A stretch of DNA of 64,000 nucleotides, from contig NZ_CP150096.1 in the NCBI RefSeq assembly GCF_038396765.1, positions 4,385,001-4,449,000 of the forward strand, given 5' to 3'. Shown here in pieces: positions 7,947 to 16,357 of this stretch; the stretch's first letter is position 1, and each line of letters starts with the position of its first letter. The DNA is from Chitinophaga caseinilytica (lineage in GTDB: Bacteria > Bacteroidota > Bacteroidia > Chitinophagales > Chitinophagaceae). Below the pieces are notes generated by a model that did not search any database, had not been told where the DNA came from, and was given only the letters and a program-made list of their open reading frames with translations. A program made the translations under genes and the position numbers.

Positions 7947-8965
7947 ACCTGCAAGGTTAAGGTGACCGCAAAATGCTGCGTGCCCGGCACGATGCTGAGC
8001 GCGTGTTTCCCGTTATACAAAAGTTCCAGCCGCCGCTTTACGTTGCTGAGCCCGATGCCGCCCGGAGCGCCCTGCGGCCGGGGCTCACAGGTATTTTCCA
8101 CCGTGAACGTGAAGCGCCCGTTTTCCCTTTCCATCTGGATATGAACCGCATTCGACGCACGATGCGAAATGTGCTTGAAGGCGTTTTCCACGAAGGGCAT
8201 GAGCAGAAGCGGAGCAATGTCGAAATCCTTCACCCCGTCGCCCTTCCCGAAATGAATCTCGTACTGCGCGCCATGGCGGAGCCTTTGCAGGGCGAGGTAA
8301 TTCTCCAGGCAGGAAATCTCTTTCGCGATGTCGATCTTTTCGGTATTGCATTCATAGAGCTGGTAACGAAGCAGATCGGAAAACCGGAGGAGCGTTTCCC
8401 GCGCCAGCGTATTTTCTTTATGAATGAGAAAATAGATCGTGTTGAGGGAATTGAAGAGCGAATGCGGGTTGATCTGGGAACGGAGGAACTGCAATTCCTG
8501 TTCGGCCCCTGCGCGCAGGGCGCTCTGCAACCGGTGAACGGTCCGGATCTGATCGATGTAGAACTTGATCCCCGCCGCCGCGCCCACCATGAAAAACAGG
8601 GGGATGTACACGTCGTACAACTGGCTGTTCAAAGTAGCGTTCGGCCAATGTGTGATGGTGGAAGCATAAGGCCGCAGGATCATGTTCAGCACTTCGATCA
8701 CCACAAACCCCGTAACGGCCACCAATGCAATGAAACTCGCGGCAAAGGCAACATAACGCTTCGTATAGAGGAACTTCGGGATCAATACGTAATTGGAGAA
8801 ATACACCGCGCCCGCCAGCGACAGCACCTTGAGCAGCCCCGCAAGCACGGTAGGCGTGAGGTCGGGGTAATCGTCTATCCGCAATGTGATCCACACCACA
8901 AAGAACGCGACCCAGAAGAATACGTGATGCAGCCGCAGCCGGGTGATTGTTTTCAGGATATCCAT
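7943..8965 (-). CDS. LytS-like sensor histidine kinase (HisKA_7TM-less, inner membrane)
   Basis: 340 residues. Four hydrophobic segments occupy the N-terminal half (about 13-30, 42-62, 72-97, 118-135). A short coiled linker leads to the His_kinase box QINPHSLFNSLN with phospho-acceptor His168, then an HATPase domain with N-box LLMPFVENAFKH (about 254-265) and G-box GGIGLSNVKRRL (about 302-313). Most relatives have PHFLFN; here the Phe is Ser169, from codon TCG. It is translationally coupled to the LytTR regulator. No extracellular sensor domain is visible, so the signal is probably sensed in the membrane. Confidence 0.93.
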   Translation of the reverse strand: MDILKTITRLRLHHVFFWVAFFVVWITLRIDDYPDLTPTVLAGLLKVLSLAGAVYFSNYVLIPKFLYTKRYVAFAASFIALVAVTGFVVIEVLNMILRPYASTITHWPNATLNSQLYDVYIPLFFMVGAAAGIKFYIDQIRTVHRLQSALRAGAEQELQFLRSQINPHSLFNSLNTIYFLIHKENTLARETLLRFSDLLRYQLYECNTEKIDIAKEISCLENYLALQRLRHGAQYEIHFGKGDGVKDFDIAPLLLMPFVENAFKHISHRASNAVHIQMERENGRFTFTVENTCEPRPQGAPGGIGLSNVKRRLELLYNGKHALSIVPGTQHFAVTLTLQV

Positions 8966-9054
8966 ATCGCCGTTAATATAAATGTACGCAATTTGACCGG
9001 GACCGGAATTACACGAAATGCGCGGTAAACCGGACGAAATGCATCATTCCCAAC

Positions 9055-9084
9055 GGAAAAGGCGGCCCCCTGTCAAGGGCCGCC
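9055..9084 (-). terminator. Terminator of the minus-strand signalling operon
   Basis: On the minus strand, GGCGGCCC (9084-9077) pairs with GGGCCGCC (9068-9061), followed by TTTTCC. It sits 33 bp past the stop of the last lipoprotein gene and before the LytS gene. Confidence 0.75.
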
Positions 9085-9116
9085 ATGCCTGGAAATGGAA
9101 ATCCAGGGGCAGGGTT

Positions 9117-9959
9117 TTACCAGGTAGTCTGGAACAAAGGCTGGTCGTGGTACTTGTCCCTTCTCGGAACAGGATCTTCCGGTCCGCCCATCTTCAGAAT
9201 GGATGTAATGAATTTGTATACCGGCAGCCCGTCGGCCGTTGGCGGCCGGTTGGCGTAGATGGATTCGCTGTAGCCTTTCGTCCGCGTAAACGGCGTGGGG
9301 AAGATGACGATATCCTGTATAATGGCGTCGTTAGACGGATCGATCAGTTTGAACAGATAAGTGGTGTTCCGCCCATACACGGTCATGGGCAACTCCAGGT
9401 ACGGGGAGAATTCCCCCCGCTTCAGGCGCAGTTCGCCAAACGGCGTTTCTTCCGCAGCGATGGGGCGCACGCCCAGGTTCACGCGGTAAAAGACCATTTT
9501 CACTTCTTCGGGCAATTGCGTATCGTAGTAATAATAACGGATCTTTCCGGCGGAAGGCTGCGAAGGGTCGGCCTCCGTTCCGGAACCGGCGCCCTGGTAA
9601 ATCCGGGGCTTTTCGTCCGGACTGATCGCCAGCAACTGGTAGCTCGTTTTTCCATTGACCATCACCGAAGTGTCGAGCACGGTACTGTCTGTTCCGGTCA
9701 CTTTCAGCACCAGGTGCTTCAATCCCTGGCTCGGCCCGGGGATGAGCTTGCTGGCGAAATTCTGTCCCTGGTTGAACAGCAGGCTATCGGTAACCACCGT
9801 TCCATCCACGATCACCTGGAACGCGGTTTCCGCGTGGGGGGTAAAGAACCAGGACAGCGTCAGCTGGTAGAACTCGGGCTGCGGTACCGCCTCGCCGTCT
9901 TTCTGACAGGCAGCCAGGCACAGGAAAGGCAGCAGCAGGAAAAGGATGTATTTTTTCAT
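9117..9959 (-). CDS. Predicted surface lipoprotein, last gene of the TonB receptor operon
   Basis: 280 residues from the ATG at 9959, which starts a classic lipoprotein signal (MKKYILFLLLPFLCLAAC, lipid Cys at residue 18, then QKDGE). A longer frame to 10025 is open but its extra 22 codons are made of the upstream hairpin, so I reject it. The mature part looks all-beta with Asp/Thr-rich strands; I do not recognise the family. It follows the beta-helix lipoprotein on the same strand with a 78-bp gap containing a hairpin. By position it may be a surface partner of the TonB receptor. Confidence 0.72.
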   Translation of the reverse strand: MKKYILFLLLPFLCLAACQKDGEAVPQPEFYQLTLSWFFTPHAETAFQVIVDGTVVTDSLLFNQGQNFASKLIPGPSQGLKHLVLKVTGTDSTVLDTSVMVNGKTSYQLLAISPDEKPRIYQGAGSGTEADPSQPSAGKIRYYYYDTQLPEEVKMVFYRVNLGVRPIAAEETPFGELRLKRGEFSPYLELPMTVYGRNTTYLFKLIDPSNDAIIQDIVIFPTPFTRTKGYSESIYANRPPTADGLPVYKFITSILKMGGPEDPVPRRDKYHDQPLFQTTW

Positions 9960-9984
9960 GTGTCGTATTGTCGGAATGGGAAAG

Positions 9985-10010
9985 AAAGGGCGGACGTGCA
10001 TCCGCCCTTT
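9985..10010 (-). terminator. Intra-operon hairpin between the two lipoprotein genes
   Basis: AAAGGGCGGA (9985-9994) and TCCGCCCTTT (10001-10010) form a perfect 10-bp stem with a 6-nt loop. On the minus strand it is followed by CTTTCCC rather than a clean T-run, so it may be a leaky terminator or an mRNA 3' stabiliser. Confidence 0.6.
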
Positions 10011-10037
10011 CCGGTTATTCATCATGCGGATGATTTT

Positions 10038-11438
10038 TTAGAAACGGATCCAGGAATCTCCCAGCCAGTAATTACCGGAAGCGTCCAGGGCACCACCTTT
10101 ATACGTGGTGGAATTGTAAGCGAAAGCGCAGTTCAGGGGCGACAGGCCACAGAAGTTCGTGCCGTTGCTCGTCGGTGCCCCGGCAGGCGCCAGCGAAGCC
10201 GTCAGCGCGTCGAAGTACTCGGCGAAGATGGCCGGGAACGCGTCTGTCAGGTTCAGGCCGGCCACGGTGTTGCTCGTGGTGGAAGCATGCGGCGTGAAAG
10301 TGGCGAATGCAGTTACACAGGCCTGTACGGCGTTGTTGAAGAAGTAGCTGGAATCGGTACGGGTACCGCACAGCACGCTGTTGTTGTAAGAGTTGATCGT
10401 CGGGGTAGATTCCAGGCGAACAGCGGTGGGGTAACCGTAAATGATGGAGTTGCGCATGGCGAACAGCGAGTTGTTGCGGAAACGGGCGCCGTTCAGCAGC
10501 TGGTTGGCGCTGGTTACGGTGCAGTTCGGAGCGCCTACGATCGTCATGTTGCTGATAACCGGACGGCTGTAGCAGCTGGAAACCTGGCCGCCGTCTGATT
10601 CGATACCGTTGGAGTTGTTGGCCGCATACTCTACGGAAGGCTTGATCACGGAAACGATAAACTGGAGGTTGCCTTTGTAACCGAAGTCGAAATCGAACTG
10701 ATCGTCGTTGTTGGCCAGTGCCAGCAGGTATTTGCCGTTCACGTTGCCACCGAAGATCTCGAATCCGTCGTCGGCGCCATACATCACCTCTACGTGATCG
10801 AGCGTTGTACCGCAACCTACGCCGCCCAGGGTAAGGCCGTTCAGCTCATTACCTTCCTGGATAACGGCGCCGGCATACTCGATGCGGATGTAAGAAAGGG
10901 TACCGGAATTGTCGCTGGCGATATTGCCGCCATAGGTATAGTCGATACCTGCGGGAACGATCACGGGATTGATCCCTTCGATCTGTGCGGTACCGGTGGT
11001 GGTGCACACCAGCGCGTCGCCCAACACCACTACACCGCCCCAGTCGCCGGGGGCTTTGGTAGTTTCGTTGGAAGTGAACACGATGGGGCAATCTGCCGTA
11101 CCGGCGGCGTTGATCGTAGCGCCACGGGTAACGATGAGCGCGGAAGCGTCGCTCGCAGTGGCTTTTTTCACGCCTTTAATTACCGTACCGGGCTGAATGG
11201 TGAGGGTACCATTCTTCACCCAGGTTTTGCCGTCCAGGATGTAGCAGGTATCTGCATACAGGGTACGGTTGCCGCTGATAACATCGGGGAGGTCTTTGGG
11301 AGCGGTTTGACAGGGTTCGCAAACGGCAGCGGCGGTACCGGCCAGCAGGGAACGGTCGTCCTGCGGCTTTTGACCGTCTTTTTTACATGCAGCAAATGCG
11401 GTAGCTGCCAGGGCCATCAATAAATAGTGCTTTTTCAT
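10038..11438 (-). CDS. Predicted beta-helix lipoprotein next to the TonB receptor
   Basis: 466 residues beginning with a lipoprotein signal (MKKHYLLMALAATAFAAC, Cys18). The mature protein is Gly/Asn/Thr-rich with regular short strands (for example GTLTIQPGTVIKGV, GDWGGVVVLGDA, LNGLTLGGVGCGTTLDHVEV), the look of a right-handed parallel beta-helix. It contains several cysteines that could pair. Comparable Bacteroidota lipoproteins lie beside TonB receptors with FecR/ECF regulators; the ligand is unknown. It occupies the place where SusD would be expected, but has no SusD features. Start is the ATG at 11438, 56 bp after the receptor stop. Confidence 0.78.
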   Translation of the reverse strand: MKKHYLLMALAATAFAACKKDGQKPQDDRSLLAGTAAAVCEPCQTAPKDLPDVISGNRTLYADTCYILDGKTWVKNGTLTIQPGTVIKGVKKATASDASALIVTRGATINAAGTADCPIVFTSNETTKAPGDWGGVVVLGDALVCTTTGTAQIEGINPVIVPAGIDYTYGGNIASDNSGTLSYIRIEYAGAVIQEGNELNGLTLGGVGCGTTLDHVEVMYGADDGFEIFGGNVNGKYLLALANNDDQFDFDFGYKGNLQFIVSVIKPSVEYAANNSNGIESDGGQVSSCYSRPVISNMTIVGAPNCTVTSANQLLNGARFRNNSLFAMRNSIIYGYPTAVRLESTPTINSYNNSVLCGTRTDSSYFFNNAVQACVTAFATFTPHASTTSNTVAGLNLTDAFPAIFAEYFDALTASLAPAGAPTSNGTNFCGLSPLNCAFAYNSTTYKGGALDASGNYWLGDSWIRF

Positions 11439-11494
11439 GGTGCAATTTTGATGTCGTTAACTTGTCGGGTTTATCATGATGAATAACTGCGAAA

Positions 11495-14400
11495 TCATAA
11501 CCGGTAACTCACCGTCATCGACCAGTTGGTCCCCTTGCGCGTCCGCTTTAGCTTCCAGTCGGAATCGGGGTTGTATCCCATTCCCTTCGGATCGTCGGTA
11601 TTGCTGTACTCGATATTCGGCGGGCTTTGCGGTGGACGGGCGTCCGGATATTTATTGAAATAATCGATATAGTATTGATTGAGGACATCGGCCACGTTCA
11701 GCCTGATTTCCATCCGCTGTTTCAACAGGCGGGCGTTCAGTTGCAGATCGAGCTGGTTGCGGGGATTTTCGTACGTGTCGTCATAATCGTCCAGCCCCGC
11801 GAAAATCACCCTTCTGCCGAACCGGTTGAACGTGACGTTTGCGCCGAAATACGTGCCCTGCCAGGAAAGCCCGGTGTTGATGATGTAGGGAGAAAGCCCC
11901 TGCAGCGGGCGTTTCCGCTCGTTCTTCGTGGAGTCGGTAGAAGGCTTCGGCGGATGCCCGGCCGCCACCAGCTGGATGTTCTCGTTGTCATAGGTCACCT
12001 TACTGTCCATCACCGTGAGGTTGGCGGTCAGGAACAGGTTTTTCCAGAAACCGGAGGTTTTGCTGATAAAGGAAAAGGAATGCCGGTAATCCAGTTCCAG
12101 CCCTTTATTGACGGCACTTTCCAGGTTGAAGTAGAAAACGCCGTAGCGGTTGTCTGCAGAAACGTAACTGACGGTTTCCACCGGTTTATCGTATTTCTTG
12201 TAGAATACGGTGAGCGCCAGTACTTCCACCGGGCTGGGATACCATTCGAACCGCAGGTCGGCGTTATGCGCCCGGCTGTATTCCAGCCCCTGGATGCCTT
12301 TCACGTCTTGCCGGAGCTTAAGGTCGTAATACATGAAGGACGCGCGTTCGCGGAAATCGGGGCGGGCGAGCGTTTTGCTGTAAGCGCCGCGGATATTGAG
12401 CTGGGGCGTTAACTGGTATACGATATTGACGGAAGGCAGCCAGTCGGTTTCGCGGTAGCTGATGGTGGTGTCTTTAGCCCTGACCGTGCTGCCCTGGACG
12501 ATGCGCGTATAGGTATGCACGTCCATTTTACTGCTTTCCATCCTTACGCCGGCGATGACGCGCAGTTTCGGCAACGGTGTTACGTCGGCCATGAGGTATC
12601 CGGCATGCAGCGCCTGTTTTCCGTCGTAGTGGTCTGCCGCATCAAGACCGGAAGTGGTGGTGGGGAAATAGGTGAAATATCCCGCGCGGAAATTTTCCGG
12701 TTTGAACACTTCATAATCCGGCTTTCCATACCCCAGCGAGTCGGCGATCCGGATCCGGTCGGGGTTGTTCATCCCAACGGAAGTGGGCGCCAGCATCACC
12801 TGTGCGTATTCCGCATTCCGGAAAGTGCCCCAATACCCGGTTTTGATCTTCTGCGCCCGCCCCGCGAACTGGAAGGGGAAGGTGAGATCGCCACCGATGT
12901 TCCTTTTCTTTTCCTGTAGCCGGTTGGCATAAAGGCCGCCTTCCTTGATGGTGGATGTCTGCAGGCGGGAATATTGGTACATGAGCAGGGGGAGGCCTGT
13001 TTTTGGATCGATGCCCAGGCTGTCGCCCACGGAATACCGGGTGTCCGGCTGTTCCTTGTTCACGGTGGCATGGTCGGCGAACCAATTCAGTTTGAGGTGC
13101 TGCCCCAGTTTATGCTCGCCTTCGAGGCGCGTCTGGAAAAGGCGCCCCGCTTCCACGATGGAGATGTATTCGTGCGAGCGCCCGGCGCGACTTTTATCTT
13201 CCGCTACCTGCACGATGTTCTCATGGGTAAATCGGTTATTGTACACATTCCGCCACACTAGTTTGTGCTTCGGTGTCTGAAAAGCCAGGTTTCCCAATGC
13301 TCCCACGGCGGAGATAAAATTGAATTGGCGGCCGTTGTCGACGATAGTGGGGCTTTGCCGGAACCAGGCATCGAAGGTCTCGATGTTTTCTTCATGACGG
13401 TACGTGCCGGCCAGTACGAGCCCCAACGTCCTGTTCCCTGAAAAACGTTTGCTGCCGCCCATCGACAGCTGGTACTGCTGCATGGGCTTGGCGGTAAAAC
13501 TGCGGAGGCCGTAGAAGTTGGGGATTTTTCCGTTCATGGCGTTCAGCCCTGCCTGGTCACTCTTTTCGGAAAGCTTCGCGAATTCCGTACTGCTCCATTG
13601 CCGGTCGAACCAAAGGCGCTCCTTGCCCGGCGCGCCCCAATAATCGCTTTGGAGGCGGCGCGTGCTGAGAAATTCCTTCCCCGTGCTTTGCGAATTGAAA
13701 CCCGTACCGGCCAGCACCTGCAAAAAGGGCGACGCCGGAATGTCGAGCGTATTGACCTGTACGAGGCCGCCGGTGAACTCGCCGGGCAGATCGGGCGTGG
13801 CGGTTTTGTTGACCACCACATTGTCTATCAGATTGCTGGGAATGATGTCAAAAGAAAAATTGCGGCGGTTGGGCTCCGTACTGGGGAGGGAAGACCCGTT
13901 CAGCAACATGTTGTTATACCTTTCGCTCATCCCGCGGACGATAACGAATTTATTATCCTGCACGGTAAGCCCGCTGATGCGCTTGAGCACCTGGCCCACG
14001 TTGTTGTCGGGCGTCCGGCGGATCTGTTCCGCGCTGATCCCGTCGCTCACGGCGGCGTTATTTTTCTGCCTGGCGTATAGGGATGAAATAGATTCCTTAT
14101 TGGCGGACGAAACCACTTCCACGCCGCGCAACGTGCCTTTGGCGGGCTGCAGCGTCAGGTTGAGGGTGCGCGTCTGGCCGGCGGCCACGTTCACGTCATT
14201 GATCTTCTTGGGTTGATAGCCGATGTAGCGGACCTGCAGCGCGTACGATCCTTCCGGCAATTCGAACAGGAACTTCCCGGCGATGTCGGTGACCTGGCCC
14301 GTGTTGCCCGCCATGATGGTGGCACCCGCCAGCGGATCGCCGGAACCGGCGTCTACCAGCACGCCAGACAACCTGCCGGTAGCTTGTTTCGCCGGCACGG

Positions 14401-14731
14401 CCTTCCTGGCGATGATTACCGACCGCCCGTCGATCTTGAACCCGTAAAGCGTGGGCGCCAGGGCTTCACGGAGCGTTTGCTGCAGGGTGGCCTGCCGGAG
14501 GTTGACGGTCACGGGGGCGCGGAGATCCACTTCATCCTGAAAGTAATTAAACGTGTACCCGGTCTTGCTTTCCAGGTAGTTGAACAAATCCTTCAGGGTG
14601 GATTTTTCCAGCTTCACATCGATTTTCTGCTCCGACTGCCAGGCGAATGCGAAAGCCGGCAGCAACGACAGGACCAGGGCAAGGAAACCCCTGTTCCCCG
14701 CACGGAGGAAAAATGGTACAAATGCATTCAT
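11495..14731 (-). CDS. TonB-dependent receptor with N-terminal STN signalling domain
   Basis: 1078 residues. Signal peptide about 1-31, STN (secretin/TonB short N-terminal) domain about 35-110 (KIDVKLEKSTLKDLFNYL through VIIARK), carboxypeptidase-regulatory-like domain about 118-197, plug about 210-330 (LKRISGLTVQDNKFVIVRGM) and a long beta-barrel ending in the aromatic-rich strand SMTVSYRL. The STN domain is the part that in FecA-type systems contacts a FecR anti-sigma across the periplasm, and FecR is the gene directly upstream (20-bp gap). The transported ligand cannot be told; a siderophore-like or glycan ligand are both possible. The barrel resembles CirA/FecA-like receptors more than SusC. 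Confidence 0.92.
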   Translation of the reverse strand: MNAFVPFFLRAGNRGFLALVLSLLPAFAFAWQSEQKIDVKLEKSTLKDLFNYLESKTGYTFNYFQDEVDLRAPVTVNLRQATLQQTLREALAPTLYGFKIDGRSVIIARKAVPAKQATGRLSGVLVDAGSGDPLAGATIMAGNTGQVTDIAGKFLFELPEGSYALQVRYIGYQPKKINDVNVAAGQTRTLNLTLQPAKGTLRGVEVVSSANKESISSLYARQKNNAAVSDGISAEQIRRTPDNNVGQVLKRISGLTVQDNKFVIVRGMSERYNNMLLNGSSLPSTEPNRRNFSFDIIPSNLIDNVVVNKTATPDLPGEFTGGLVQVNTLDIPASPFLQVLAGTGFNSQSTGKEFLSTRRLQSDYWGAPGKERLWFDRQWSSTEFAKLSEKSDQAGLNAMNGKIPNFYGLRSFTAKPMQQYQLSMGGSKRFSGNRTLGLVLAGTYRHEENIETFDAWFRQSPTIVDNGRQFNFISAVGALGNLAFQTPKHKLVWRNVYNNRFTHENIVQVAEDKSRAGRSHEYISIVEAGRLFQTRLEGEHKLGQHLKLNWFADHATVNKEQPDTRYSVGDSLGIDPKTGLPLLMYQYSRLQTSTIKEGGLYANRLQEKKRNIGGDLTFPFQFAGRAQKIKTGYWGTFRNAEYAQVMLAPTSVGMNNPDRIRIADSLGYGKPDYEVFKPENFRAGYFTYFPTTTSGLDAADHYDGKQALHAGYLMADVTPLPKLRVIAGVRMESSKMDVHTYTRIVQGSTVRAKDTTISYRETDWLPSVNIVYQLTPQLNIRGAYSKTLARPDFRERASFMYYDLKLRQDVKGIQGLEYSRAHNADLRFEWYPSPVEVLALTVFYKKYDKPVETVSYVSADNRYGVFYFNLESAVNKGLELDYRHSFSFISKTSGFWKNLFLTANLTVMDSKVTYDNENIQLVAAGHPPKPSTDSTKNERKRPLQGLSPYIINTGLSWQGTYFGANVTFNRFGRRVIFAGLDDYDDTYENPRNQLDLQLNARLLKQRMEIRLNVADVLNQYYIDYFNKYPDARPPQSPPNIEYSNTDDPKGMGYNPDSDWKLKRTRKGTNWSMTVSYRL

Positions 14732-14751
14732 GCGTAAATTCTGTTTTTAAA

Positions 14752-15753
14752 TTATGGCAGGTGAGAAATGGCGGTGATGATGATAAGACTGTCTTGTTGC
14801 CGGTACCGGAAGCGCCCCATGCTGCCCAATACCCGGAGCATGTCGCCGTGCCGCTGGTCGCGGAACGAGGCTTTGACGGGGCGCATGAGCAGCCGTTTGT
14901 CTTTCGTGTAATATCGGTACCCGAAAGCGTGTTCCAGTTCGTCGAGGGCTTCGCCGAGCGTTTCCCCGTCGAAATGGAATTCCCGTTGCTTCCAGCTGCC
15001 GGGTTTGCCGGAGGGCTTGCCTGGCACGAGTTTCCCGTCGTGCTTCGACCAAATCCCCGTTTTACCGGGCGTCAGGATGAGGGAAATGCTTTTATGCCGC
15101 ATGGCCACTTTTCCCGTGGCAACGGATACGCTGGCGCCGGGATCGTTATGGTAATTGCGCATGTTGAAGGAAGTGCCAAGCACATCCACTTTCACACTGT
15201 CCATTTCCGCGCGGAAAGGGCGGGAAGGATCGATACCCGCTTCCACGAAAATCTCACCTTCCAGCAGGCGCAGGGCGCGGTGGCGGGCATCGAAGGTTTC
15301 CGGGACTTCCAGCGTGGTGGCGCCGTTTATCCAGATCCGCGTTTTGTCGGACAGTGTCACGAGCCGGTGCTCACCCGCACCGGTGCTGAACTGCATCCAG
15401 CGTGTTTGTACGGCCACGGCCTGCTGGCTTTCTTCTATACTTTGCCACCAGGTCAGGGTGGCCAAAGTGCCCGCAACAACGAACAGCAGCGCGCAGGCGG
15501 CCCGTAACCAGGTCATGCGACGGACCCTGGCCCTGGGCCTTACCTGTGCCATAATGCTGCTGTACACTTCAATCTGCTCGCTTTCCGGAACGAAGGCAGG
15601 CACGGTTTCCGTCCATTCCCTTTCCGGGAAAATGAGGTCCAGCTCATCGTCTTCCAGCGCCTCCAGCCGCTCCAGCAAAGCCTTTCTCGCGGCTTCGCCG
15701 AGCGTTCCGCCGGATAGCGAGCGGAGATATATGCGGATCTGTTGTGCGTTCAT
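14752..15753 (-). CDS. FecR family anti-sigma factor
   Basis: 333 residues. A cytoplasmic sigma-binding region (about 1-78) is followed by one transmembrane helix (about 81-102, WLRAACALLFVVAGTLATL), a periplasmic FecR beta domain (about 115-215, GEHRLVTLSDKTRIWINGATTL, DSVKVDVLGTSFNMR) and a C-terminal STN-like DUF4974 region (about 255-333). It lies between its sigma factor (44-bp gap) and its receptor (20-bp gap), the classic order for cell-surface signalling. Activation in this family requires proteolysis of the anti-sigma, which is relevant to the S41 protease at the head of the operon. Confidence 0.92.
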   Translation of the reverse strand: MNAQQIRIYLRSLSGGTLGEAARKALLERLEALEDDELDLIFPEREWTETVPAFVPESEQIEVYSSIMAQVRPRARVRRMTWLRAACALLFVVAGTLATLTWWQSIEESQQAVAVQTRWMQFSTGAGEHRLVTLSDKTRIWINGATTLEVPETFDARHRALRLLEGEIFVEAGIDPSRPFRAEMDSVKVDVLGTSFNMRNYHNDPGASVSVATGKVAMRHKSISLILTPGKTGIWSKHDGKLVPGKPSGKPGSWKQREFHFDGETLGEALDELEHAFGYRYYTKDKRLLMRPVKASFRDQRHGDMLRVLGSMGRFRYRQQDSLIIITAISHLP

Positions 15754-15797
15754 GACAGTAATACGCTAATAGGGAAGGGTGACAGACATTTTCCGTG

Positions 15798-16352
15798 TTA
15801 CCATAACGTTAAGTCGCCGGCAGACCGCAGCAGCACCAATACATACAATACCTGGACATCCAGCCGGGTGCGCAGCAGCTTACGGATTTCGTTGACATGG
15901 CGCTCCACGGTTTTGGCGGAGATGCCTTCCATTTCCGCGATCTGGCGGTAGGTGAGGCCATCGTCCCAATGCATGCGGAAACACCGCTGTTTGGCGGTAT
16001 GGAACGTGCGCAGGGTGCTTTCGTAAATGGCGAGGTAATCTTTTTCCAGCAGGGAAGAAGCGGTGCTGTCGGCCGCGGAAGTTTCATCGTGCCTTTCGCC
16101 GAGCTCCTGCATGGGCAGCCGGCGCGCCCGGAAATGGGAGATCATCGTATTCCTGACGATCGTGAACAGCAGCGCATCCGGCGGCTCGGGCGTCGTGAGG
16201 CGGTCCCAGTGCTTCCATAGCTTGATGTACACTTCCTGCGCGATGTCGTCGGCATGCATATTCGCCCCGATCACAGTGGCCAGGTAGGCTTTTACGCGCG
16301 GATAGGTACGTTGGAAGTACTGTCGGAAAATGATGTCTTTCTCTGCAGGCAT
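15798..16352 (-). CDS. ECF RNA polymerase sigma-70 factor
   Basis: 184 residues from the ATG at 16352 (MPAEKDIIFRQYFQ). An in-frame TTG at 16361 would overlap the S41 stop as TTGA and give 187 residues; I prefer the ATG. Region 2 spans about 20-85 (ADDIAQEVYIKLWKHWDRL) and region 4 about 125-175 with a helix-turn-helix (LTYRQIAEMEGISAKTVERHVNEIRKLL). It is expected to be held by the FecR-type anti-sigma encoded next and to transcribe the receptor genes. Five bp separate it from the S41 protease gene. Confidence 0.92.
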   Translation of the reverse strand: MPAEKDIIFRQYFQRTYPRVKAYLATVIGANMHADDIAQEVYIKLWKHWDRLTTPEPPDALLFTIVRNTMISHFRARRLPMQELGERHDETSAADSTASSLLEKDYLAIYESTLRTFHTAKQRCFRMHWDDGLTYRQIAEMEGISAKTVERHVNEIRKLLRTRLDVQVLYVLVLLRSAGDLTLW

Positions 16353-16357
16353 GCGTT

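Noticed and set aside
7973..9028. 351-codon plus-strand frame antisense to the LytS-like kinase
   Set aside because: The kinase on the minus strand has H-box, N-box and G-box and is coupled to its regulator; the plus frame has no recognisable features.
9960..10025. N-terminal extension of the 9117-9959 lipoprotein
   Set aside because: The extra codons are made by the hairpin at 9985-10010 and would bury the lipoprotein signal peptide.
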